This document shows, piece by piece, positions 28,914 through 34,934 of a stretch of 50,096 bases of DNA. A program made the translations under genes and the position numbers. This DNA is from a virus: positions 1-50,096 of IMG/VR virus record IMGVR_UViG_3300042115_000030; one strand, written 5' to 3'. Positions within the stretch are counted from its first letter, which is position 1. Every line of letters begins with the position of its first letter. The notes below the pieces were generated by a model. It was not told the DNA's origin. It ran no database searches and worked only from the letters and a program-made list of their open reading frames with translations.

Positions 28914-29063
28914 ATGCGCGAACAAGTATATTTCGGTCGGCTTTGCCCGAAACACCCTGAGCTAAAGGGCGAACGCTGGATCAAGTCCTACCGCTGCGTT
29001 GAATGCCTGCGGATTTACCAGAAGTCTTACCGCGATGCGAAAAAGGAGAAGGGCAATGCTTGA
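28914..29063 (+). CDS. Small zinc-finger-like protein
   Basis: 49 residues, YFGRLCPKHPELKGERW, YRCVECLRIYQKSYRD and a basic end. Cys-x-x-His/Cys-x-x-Cys as in the small finger modules often found with HNH nucleases. Its 3' end forms the AAAGGAGAAGG ribosome binding site and overlaps the next start. Function unknown. Confidence 0.55.
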   Translation: MREQVYFGRLCPKHPELKGERWIKSYRCVECLRIYQKSYRDAKKEKGNA

Positions 29064-29280
29064 CGCCAAAGATCTCACGTTCACACGGAACGCACACTAC
29101 AACGGCGGTAAAGAGTGGTTCGGCCACGGGTATCAGTGCCTTCAGGATACTCGGATCACCATGATTCGCCGCTACTACAGGAAAACACGATCGCACGAAG
29201 ATACTTGGCGCTTCTGTGGGAAGGACATGCTGGGTTTAGCAGCCTGCGTTGAAGCTGCGAACAGGAGCGAGAAGCCATGA
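29056..29280 (+). CDS. Small hypothetical protein
   Basis: 74 residues, MLDAKDLTFTRNAHYNGGKE, RITMIRRYYRKTRSHEDTWR. Basic, aromatic, with cysteines near the end (AACVEA). No family recognised. Overlaps the HNH gene by 4 bp. Confidence 0.5.
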   Translation: MLDAKDLTFTRNAHYNGGKEWFGHGYQCLQDTRITMIRRYYRKTRSHEDTWRFCGKDMLGLAACVEAANRSEKP

Positions 29281-29813
29281 CTCCGAACTTGAAGGGCTTT
29301 ACGCGCGAGTATTTGGCGTCCTTGTTTTCTTACGATCCCGAAACCGGGCGGATTACTCGCTTAGTGACGCGAGGATATCAGGCGCTAGCCGGGGACGTAA
29401 TTGACTGTCTGCACAGCGCGGGGTATTTCCACCTCTCGCTAGACGGTAAACGTCTGTTAGCGCATCGTTTGGCCTACTTCCTGCATACAGGGCAAACGCC
29501 ACAAGAAGTTGATCATCACGACGGCGATAAACAGAACAATAAGTTCAGCAACCTTCGCCCTGCGACCAGTTCGCTGAATAAATACAACGTCCCTCGTAAG
29601 CGCACGAACCTCTCAGGTTTCAAAGGCGTCGGCTATGACCGTGCGCGGGGCAAATTCAGAGCGCAGCTACAGTTCGCTGGCAGGAACATAAACCTTGGCC
29701 GTTTCGATACCGCCGAAGACGCAGCTAGAGCCTACGACAAAGCGGCAGTAGAGGCTGTAGGTGAATTCGCTTTGACTAACGCAAAAATGGGTTTGCTTAA
29801 GGAGTGCGCGTGA
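29277..29813 (+). CDS. HNH homing endonuclease with AP2-like domain
   Basis: 178 residues. FSYDPETGRITRLVTRG, HRLAYFLHTGQTPQEVDHHD with GDKQNNKFSNLRPATSSLNK (HNH), and SGFKGVGYDRARGKFRAQLQ, LGRFDTAEDAARAYDKAAVE (AP2-like). A close relative of the HNH genes at 27322 and 48962. It sits between small genes and the VRR-NUC gene, overlapping by 1 bp at its 3' end. Confidence 0.88.
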   Translation: MTPNLKGFTREYLASLFSYDPETGRITRLVTRGYQALAGDVIDCLHSAGYFHLSLDGKRLLAHRLAYFLHTGQTPQEVDHHDGDKQNNKFSNLRPATSSLNKYNVPRKRTNLSGFKGVGYDRARGKFRAQLQFAGRNINLGRFDTAEDAARAYDKAAVEAVGEFALTNAKMGLLKECA

Positions 29814-30130
29814 TGTTGGAAAGAGATATTGAAGCGTATTTGGTGAAACGGTGTAAGGAGATCGGAGCACTTTGCTGCAAGTTCACTTCGCCCCAGCGTC
29901 GTTCGGTGCCTGATCGGCTGATTACGTTCGGCGGGCGCGTGTTGTTCGTTGAGCTGAAGGCGACCGGCAAAAAGCCTACCGAAGCTCAGGTGCGCGACCA
30001 TGATCGTCGACGTGCTGCGGGTGCCGAAGTGGTTTGGCTGGACGCGGTTGAGGGAGTCGTATACGTGATAGACGACCTCAAAAGAAATCAACCTATTACG
30101 GTCGATAAATATTTCAGGGTGGATGCTTGA
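29813..30130 (+). CDS. VRR-NUC domain nuclease
   Basis: 105 residues. IEAYLVKRCKEIGALCCKF, RSVPDRLITFGGRVLFVELK and TEAQVRDHDRRRAAGAEVVW: the PD...ExK core (PDRL...ELK) of the VRR-NUC restriction-endonuclease fold. Such small enzymes accompany SNF2 helicases and PolA in phage replication modules and probably act on branched or broken DNA. AAGGAG 8 nt upstream supports the ATG at 29813. Confidence 0.85.
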   Translation: MLERDIEAYLVKRCKEIGALCCKFTSPQRRSVPDRLITFGGRVLFVELKATGKKPTEAQVRDHDRRRAAGAEVVWLDAVEGVVYVIDDLKRNQPITVDKYFRVDA

Positions 30131-30375
30131 TGGAAATAAAAATTACGTTGCTCGACGCTAAAGACCTGCCTGCGCACATCAGCGAAATGGACCGGGTAAC
30201 TCGCGAGTGGACTGAACGGGCTGCGCGTGGCGAATGCGGCTGGGTTTGTTCAGATTGCTGCTACACGTTCAACGAAGGTATGCCGAATAAGTGCGAGCAC
30301 GGCAACCAGTGGTGCACTGACATCATTATTCGCGACAAGCAGCGCGCTATGAAAGAAGGAAACGAGCCATGCTAG
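30130..30375 (+). CDS. Small Cys/His-rich protein
   Basis: 81 residues. GWVCSDCCYTFNEGMPNKCE and HGNQWCTD supply a zinc ribbon. An N-terminal strand/helix (MEIKITLLDAKDLPAHISEM). TGATG coupling to the VRR-NUC gene. Function unknown. Confidence 0.55.
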   Translation: MEIKITLLDAKDLPAHISEMDRVTREWTERAARGECGWVCSDCCYTFNEGMPNKCEHGNQWCTDIIIRDKQRAMKEGNEPC

Positions 30376-30403
30376 AAGGCGATGCAGCAGGGAGTCTTGT
30401 CTG

Positions 30404-31798
30404 ATGGCAATTGACTTCATCCCGCGCCGCTATCAGGAACTGATCGGCGGCTTCATCGTCGGCAATAAGCGTTGCGCTGTCTGGTCTAGCCCGGGTACCG
30501 GAAAGACCGGTGCAACGCTATCGGCGCTCGAAGACCTAACCTTCGTCGAAGACGTGTACCCATGCCTAATAGTGGCACCTCTCAGGGTCGCGCGTACCAC
30601 ATGGCCGAACGAGGTGCGCAAGTGGAACCACCTCAAGCACCTGCGCGTCGTTGTCGTCACTGGCGCGTTAAAGGAGCGGCGCGCAGCGTTACGCATTCCA
30701 GCGGACATCTACACGACAAACTTCGAGCAATTACCGTGGTTGGTCGAGGAGTTGGGCGACCGCTGGCCCTTCAAGACCGTCGTAGTCGATGAGGCGACCA
30801 AGTTGAAGGGCTTTCGCTTACGGCAGGGCACGCAGCGCGCCAAGGCACTTGCACGGGTCGCGCACACCAAGATCAAGCGGATCATCCTCTTGACCGGTAC
30901 GCCCAGCCCTAACGGCTTACAGGATCTTTGGGGGCAGATGTGGTTCGTCGATAAGGGCGATCGCCTCGGCCGAACCTTCGATGCTTTCAAGCAGCGCTGG
31001 TTTCACGCTTCGCACACCGGGTTCGGCGTAGAGGCGAACGATAACGCCCAGGTGCAGATGCAGGAAGCTTTGCGCGATGTATGTATCACGATTGATGCCG
31101 CCGACTGGTTCGACCTTGAAGCGCCGATCATCAACAAGATAATGGTCGATCTGCCACCCTCGGCCAAAGTGATGTACAAGCAGATGGAAAAGCAATTCTT
31201 CATGGAGCTGGAAGGCGGACAGCAGATCGAAGCGCTAAACGCTGCGGCCAAGTCGATGAAGCTTTTGCAGATCGCGAACGGCGCAGCCTATTTGGAAGGC
31301 GGGCAAGACTGGGAAAAGATCCACGATGAGAAGCTGGACGCACTGGAGGAGATCATCGAGGAAGCCGCCGGTATGCCGGTATTGACGGCCTACAACTTTC
31401 GCTCAGATCTCGCCCGGCTCAAGAAGCGTTTCCCGGACGGCATAGACCTGGCTGAGAAGGGCGGCCTCGAGAGAGCGCAAGCCGGGGAAGGTCGAGTATG
31501 GTTCGCTCACCCTGCGTCGGTAGGACACGGCGTGGATGGTTTGCAGAACCACACGAATATTATGGCGTTCTTCGGCTACTCGTGGAGCTTGGAGAACTAC
31601 CTGCAGTTCATCGAGCGGATAGGCCCAACGCGCCAATTCCAAGCGGGCTTCAAGCGGCCGGTGTTCATGCACATGATCATGGCAGCCGATACCCTGGACG
31701 AATTGGTCTTGGAACGCCTGCATAGCAAGCGAGAGGTTCAAGACATACTCATGGCCGCGCTAAAAGAACGCGGCTACCTAAAGGATGCCGCAGCATGA
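30404..31798 (+). CDS. SNF2/DEAD-like helicase
   Basis: 464 residues. Walker A VWSSPGTGKTGATLSAL (about 27-43), motif Ia PCLIVAPLRVARTTWPNE, Walker B TVVVDEATKLKG, motif III LTGTPSPNGLQDLWGQ, motif IV-V around MPVLTAYNFRSDLARLKK and VGHGVDGLQNHTN, motif VI QFIERIGPTRQ. All key motifs are present. In phage modules such proteins work with VRR-NUC nuclease and polymerase, perhaps remodelling forks. GGGAG 9 nt upstream of the ATG. Confidence 0.88.
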   Translation: MAIDFIPRRYQELIGGFIVGNKRCAVWSSPGTGKTGATLSALEDLTFVEDVYPCLIVAPLRVARTTWPNEVRKWNHLKHLRVVVVTGALKERRAALRIPADIYTTNFEQLPWLVEELGDRWPFKTVVVDEATKLKGFRLRQGTQRAKALARVAHTKIKRIILLTGTPSPNGLQDLWGQMWFVDKGDRLGRTFDAFKQRWFHASHTGFGVEANDNAQVQMQEALRDVCITIDAADWFDLEAPIINKIMVDLPPSAKVMYKQMEKQFFMELEGGQQIEALNAAAKSMKLLQIANGAAYLEGGQDWEKIHDEKLDALEEIIEEAAGMPVLTAYNFRSDLARLKKRFPDGIDLAEKGGLERAQAGEGRVWFAHPASVGHGVDGLQNHTNIMAFFGYSWSLENYLQFIERIGPTRQFQAGFKRPVFMHMIMAADTLDELVLERLHSKREVQDILMAALKERGYLKDAAA

Positions 31799-32301
31799 AA
31801 TTCAGAGAAAACGATCCCCTGACTTTAGAAGTTCTGAACGATCGCCTGAGGTACGAACCGGATACCGGATTGTTCCGGTGGAACTACGAACGCAGCTACA
31901 GAGCTAAGAAAGACGCTCTAGCCGGGTATACCCGCGAAGATGGATACGCTCGTCTACGAATAAACGGACTTGAGTATTTCGCGCACCGCGTAGCTTGGTT
32001 TGCTACCCACGGCAAGTGGCCGGAAGCTGAGCTAGACCACGTAAACGGTCTAAAGGACGACAACCGACTTTGCAATCTGCGTGAAGCCGATCGGGTCTTT
32101 AACATGCAAAACCAGAAGAGAGCCCACCGCGGTCAGCAGACGGGCCTTCTAGGCGTTTACCCGGTAAACACAGGAGGGTTTACGTCGTTCATCCAAGTGG
32201 ACCGGAAGCGAATCTACCTCGGCTACTTCAAAACCGCCGAAGCGGCGCACGAAACCTACCTAGCGGCTAAACGTGAACTTCATCCAGGTAACACGATATG
32301 A
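31795..32301 (+). CDS. HNH homing endonuclease
   Basis: 168 residues. LRYEPDTGLFRWNYERSYRA (NUMOD-like), HRVAWFATHGKWPEAELDHV with NGLKDDNRLCNLREADRVFN (HNH), and a C-terminal LGVYPVNTGGFTSFIQVDRK, LGYFKTAEAAHETYLAAKR. Same architecture as the other three in this genome, but more diverged. Sits between the helicase and the DUF3310-like gene, overlapping each by 4 bp. Confidence 0.83.
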   Translation: MKFRENDPLTLEVLNDRLRYEPDTGLFRWNYERSYRAKKDALAGYTREDGYARLRINGLEYFAHRVAWFATHGKWPEAELDHVNGLKDDNRLCNLREADRVFNMQNQKRAHRGQQTGLLGVYPVNTGGFTSFIQVDRKRIYLGYFKTAEAAHETYLAAKRELHPGNTI

Positions 32302-32582
32302 GCGAACAGAAAACCGGTGGCAGCGTCGACTATTACAAATGCCACGTCGCTGATCCCATCGACGAAAATAACCCTCCATACACCGCCGAGAGCATCGACA
32401 TTATCGAAGCGCTCGGGATGACCTTTGCGGAAGGCGAAGCGTTTAAAGCGATCTGGCGTACCTGCACTGGTCGCATGGGCGGCGCGGTAAAGGCGGACAA
32501 CAAAGCGTTATACAACGCTGAGAAAGTCGAGTTCTTCGGCGCTCGCATGGTGCGGGCCGCGAAAAGGAGTGAAGCGGAATGA
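32298..32582 (+). CDS. DUF3310-like protein
   Basis: 94 residues. PPYTAESIDIIEALGMTFAE, GEAFKAIWRTCTGRMGGAVK and DNKALYNAEKVEFFGARMV fit the DUF3310 arrangement (ieAi...G...KYiwR...e...Da.Ka.wY). The family is widespread in phages and sometimes called nucleotide kinase-like, without firm proof. Probably a nucleotide-metabolism helper. Confidence 0.65.
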   Translation: MSEQKTGGSVDYYKCHVADPIDENNPPYTAESIDIIEALGMTFAEGEAFKAIWRTCTGRMGGAVKADNKALYNAEKVEFFGARMVRAAKRSEAE

Positions 32583-32773
32583 GTAAGCCTAATCACAGGA
32601 TGCGCGGAAAAGGTTATTACATCGGCTACGGATATACGTCGACCGACCTAAACGCCAAGAAAGGCGCAGCGCCCTATCACGAGTATCTGTTGTCGGAGAT
32701 CGGTAGTTTGCCGGATCGTAGGTGCCCCGACCATTACGACAAGCTCTGCCGGTACTTGGAGCGCACTAAATGA
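32579..32773 (+). CDS. Small basic hypothetical protein
   Basis: 64 residues, MSKPNHRMRGKGYYIGYGYT, LPDRRCPDHYDKLCRYLERT. Basic and Tyr/Gly-rich, no known domain. 4-bp overlaps on both sides. Confidence 0.5.
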   Translation: MSKPNHRMRGKGYYIGYGYTSTDLNAKKGAAPYHEYLLSEIGSLPDRRCPDHYDKLCRYLERTK

Positions 32774-32916
32774 AAATCCTAGTCATGCTCTACATGCTAA
32801 CTGCAAACGGCCCGGCGCCAGTGGCCGCGTACTTCACGCAGGACGCCCAGGTTATCTGCCAGGCGACAGCCGCTGCGCAAAATGCAACTGAGGAAGAGGA
32901 GTATTACTGTGAGTGA
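32770..32916 (+). CDS. Small protein with hydrophobic N-terminus
   Basis: 48 residues, MKILVMLYMLTANGPAPVAA, then YFTQDAQVICQATAAAQNAT and an acidic end. Possibly exported or membrane-bound. It contains the ribosome binding site of the next gene, which starts 8 bp before its stop. Confidence 0.45.
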   Translation: MKILVMLYMLTANGPAPVAAYFTQDAQVICQATAAAQNATEEEEYYCE

Positions 32917-33295
32917 AACGGTAGAAGTAAAAACAGCGGACCTTAGGGGCAGACTTCTGGATTGCCTCGTCGCTATGGTTCTGAACGCCCAAGAGAAGCT
33001 GTTCTTCAACAGTGACGGTTACACCAACCGCTGGCACCATATTCCGCCGTGCTACTCCTCAGATTGGGACTTCGGCGGTCCGCTCGTTCAGAGTTTCCAA
33101 GTTGCTCTTACGCCGGAAGCGCACGACGGGCGAGAAGGTACAGAGATGTCGGAACGTTGGCTCGCAAATATTTATTACGGAGGTGGCGATCAGTATTCTA
33201 CTGACGCCTGTGACCACGCTTTGATCGCGGCGTGTCAAGCAATCGTAGCTACAAAATTCGGGGACACGATCACCGTACCGAAAGAATTTACTTAG
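32909..33295 (+). CDS. DUF2591-like phage protein
   Basis: 128 residues from a GTG with AGAGGAG upstream. TADLRGRLLDCLVAMVLNAQ, HHIPPCYSSDWDFGGPLVQS, and DHALIAACQAIVATKFGDTI: the order L-x-G-x-x-LD...YSTDW..GGPLI...A..R...GD of DUF2591 (unknown function, common in phages of Gram-negatives). Last gene of the right arm; its 3' end overlaps the Rz gene of the opposite strand by 8 bp. Confidence 0.7.
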   Translation: MSETVEVKTADLRGRLLDCLVAMVLNAQEKLFFNSDGYTNRWHHIPPCYSSDWDFGGPLVQSFQVALTPEAHDGREGTEMSERWLANIYYGGGDQYSTDACDHALIAACQAIVATKFGDTITVPKEFT

Positions 33296-33749
33296 CTGAA
33301 CGCTTCCTCAATTCCGACCGGCAGAACTGCAACTCGGCGAACTGCCGGTCGAGTCCTCTTCGCAAGGCGTAATAATCTTGTCTAACAGAGGCGTCAAGTT
33401 CTGCGGTTCCGCTGACAGCTCCGCCGGGAACGGTTCCATCGGCGCGCACTGCTGGACAACTGGCTTTGACACGCAGCCGCTTAGTGCCATTAGCAACAGC
33501 CCGCTCAAGACGATTAGTCTCATTTTCTTTACCCGCCTTGTACTCTATGAACGTCTGCCGGATGGCTTCCGTCTGTGCGCGTGACGCGATTAGCTGTTGG
33601 TTCACTGCGTCCACGTTCGCTGCTATGGCGACATCGGTGTCGTGTTGAATGTCGGCCAGGTTGTTATCCCAACGCAACCCCTGGACGTACCACGCGCTAC
33701 TGGCGCCGATCAGTGCGGCCAGGGCGTAGCCGTATCCGCTAAAGGTCAT
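33288..33749 (-). CDS. Rz-like i-spanin
   Basis: 153 residues. One N-terminal membrane span (YGYALAALIGASSAWYVQGL) followed by a long coiled coil (AVNQQLIASRAQTEAIRQTF, KENETNRLERAVANG) and a periplasmic C-terminus. This is the inner-membrane partner of the spanin complex, which fuses the membranes in the last step of lysis. An Rz1-like gene is nested within it. The start overlaps the endolysin stop by 11 bp. Confidence 0.85.
   Translation of the reverse strand: MTFSGYGYALAALIGASSAWYVQGLRWDNNLADIQHDTDVAIAANVDAVNQQLIASRAQTEAIRQTFIEYKAGKENETNRLERAVANGTKRLRVKASCPAVRADGTVPGGAVSGTAELDASVRQDYYALRRGLDRQFAELQFCRSELRKRSAK
33308..33523 (-). CDS. Rz1-like o-spanin lipoprotein, nested in Rz
   Basis: 71 residues in the +1 frame of the Rz gene. 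Signal peptide and lipobox MRLIVLSGLLLMALSGC (Cys17), then a short Pro/Glu-rich part (CAPMEPFPAELSAEP). Nested Rz1 is a classic arrangement (lambda). The lipoprotein is anchored in the outer membrane and binds Rz across the periplasm, which indicates a Gram-negative host. Confidence 0.85.
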   Translation of the reverse strand: MRLIVLSGLLLMALSGCVSKPVVQQCAPMEPFPAELSAEPQNLTPLLDKIITPCEEDSTGSSPSCSSAGRN

Positions 33750-34221
33750 ATGCTTTCATCGCGTCTGCGTAGTTCTTTTTCCACTTCGCCCTAAGCTCTT
33801 CCGGCTGTCGTGCGTAAGCACCCGGGCGCCAGGTACGCAGATACAAAGCCCATGCTCCGGCTTCGTCTCCGGCGGTCGGTAGCGCTTTCGGATCGGTGTA
33901 GTAGAGGAGGCGAGCCAGTGCGGCGGCCAGAATCTCGTCAGTCTTTATCGCTTGGTAAATCGATCCGGCGTCGAAAGCGACTTTTCGCGCCGTGCAAACT
34001 GCACGACAGAGATCGATCGAAGCTCTATGCGTCATCACACCTTTTACACCGCCACCGCGTTCGAACTGATAATCGCCCACGGCAGGGCCGCCGACTTGCT
34101 GCGCCAGTCGTTGCGGGTTTTCTTGACGGTTGGTGGCGTAGAGCAGGACTGCAGCGTCAATCGAATTCATCTTGGCCGGCAAGAGCGCGAGCCCCGCGGC
34201 GATATCGGTCTTGAGGGTCAC
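33739..34221 (-). CDS. Endolysin, putative (lysozyme-like)
   Basis: 160 residues without a signal peptide. NRQENPQRLAQQVGGPAVGD, YQFERGGGVKGVMTHRASID and AWALYLRTWRPGAYARQP. The QE...G..G.YQFE layout fits a lysozyme/transglycosylase-like fold (Glu in RQENP as a candidate acid). It lies between holin-like genes and Rz, so it is the best candidate for the cell-wall hydrolase. Enzyme class cannot be fixed from sequence alone. Confidence 0.7.
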   Translation of the reverse strand: MTLKTDIAAGLALLPAKMNSIDAAVLLYATNRQENPQRLAQQVGGPAVGDYQFERGGGVKGVMTHRASIDLCRAVCTARKVAFDAGSIYQAIKTDEILAAALARLLYYTDPKALPTAGDEAGAWALYLRTWRPGAYARQPEELRAKWKKNYADAMKAYDL

Positions 34222-34523
34222 AGAAACATCCTCGTATTGAGCGGCGGTATCATCTTCGCCACGTTGCCCTTCGCTCTAATCAGCAAACCTAACACGCAGC
34301 CGAAAGCCAGGATCATCAAGGCGTGAACCATGGCCGGACCGGGTTTTACGATGTGGAAGAGGATAAGGGTAAAGAGTCCGACGTTCGCCGCGGCGAGCCC
34401 TACGGCTAGCATAGAGACGCCCCAGCGTTGTCGTGAGTGTGAACCGTTGTAAGCGAAGAGTATCAGGAAGGTTGCGAAGTGGATCACGCACTCTACCCAA
34501 AGCAGAATCACGTTAAGCTCCAT
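34218..34523 (-). CDS. Holin-like membrane protein
   Basis: 101 residues from the ATG at 34523 (a longer frame exists). Three predicted spans: VILLWVECVIHFATFLILF, WGVSMLAVGLAAANVGLF and MVHALMILAFGCVLGLLI, then a short tail. The layout is that of a three-span holin. It overlaps the upstream membrane gene by 11 bp and the endolysin by 4 bp. Confidence 0.7.
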   Translation of the reverse strand: MELNVILLWVECVIHFATFLILFAYNGSHSRQRWGVSMLAVGLAAANVGLFTLILFHIVKPGPAMVHALMILAFGCVLGLLIRAKGNVAKMIPPLNTRMFL

Positions 34524-34896
34524 CGTTGCCACCCCGGCTTTTGAAAAATGGAATGAGACCGATGATTGTCTTAATCCATTCTGGCACTGGGCCATCTTTC
34601 TCTACCATGTAGCCTAAAGCGGTGAACACGACAGCAATAAGCGCACCGATAGCCCCGGATACGAATAACGCTTTCTCGTCGTATGGAGGACCGCCGCCGT
34701 AGAAGTACACGCCGCCGCCGTACGCCATACCCCATGAGAACAGAGTAAGCATGAATCGTTCCCTGAATGATGTGGCCTTGGGCGCGGCCAGGTAGAAACA
34801 ACAACCTATCGCGGCGCCGGCGGCGGCGTAACCATTCATCCCGGCTAGCAAAGCACAGACCCAAAGGTATGCGTACGTCTCGCACTGATCCCGCAT
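34513..34896 (-). CDS. Membrane protein, holin or antiholin
   Basis: 127 residues. Hydrophobic segments YLWVCALLAGMNGYAAAGAA, MLTLFSWGMAYGGGVYF and FVSGAIGALIAVVFTALGYM, with a charged C-terminus (PEWIKTIIGLIPFFKSRGGN). First gene of the lysis cassette. With the next gene it could form a holin/antiholin pair. AGGGG lies upstream of the ATG. Confidence 0.65.
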   Translation of the reverse strand: MRDQCETYAYLWVCALLAGMNGYAAAGAAIGCCFYLAAPKATSFRERFMLTLFSWGMAYGGGVYFYGGGPPYDEKALFVSGAIGALIAVVFTALGYMVEKDGPVPEWIKTIIGLIPFFKSRGGNDGA

Positions 34897-34934
34897 GGTC
34901 TAACCCCTATGTGTTTCACCCATGATACCACCCT

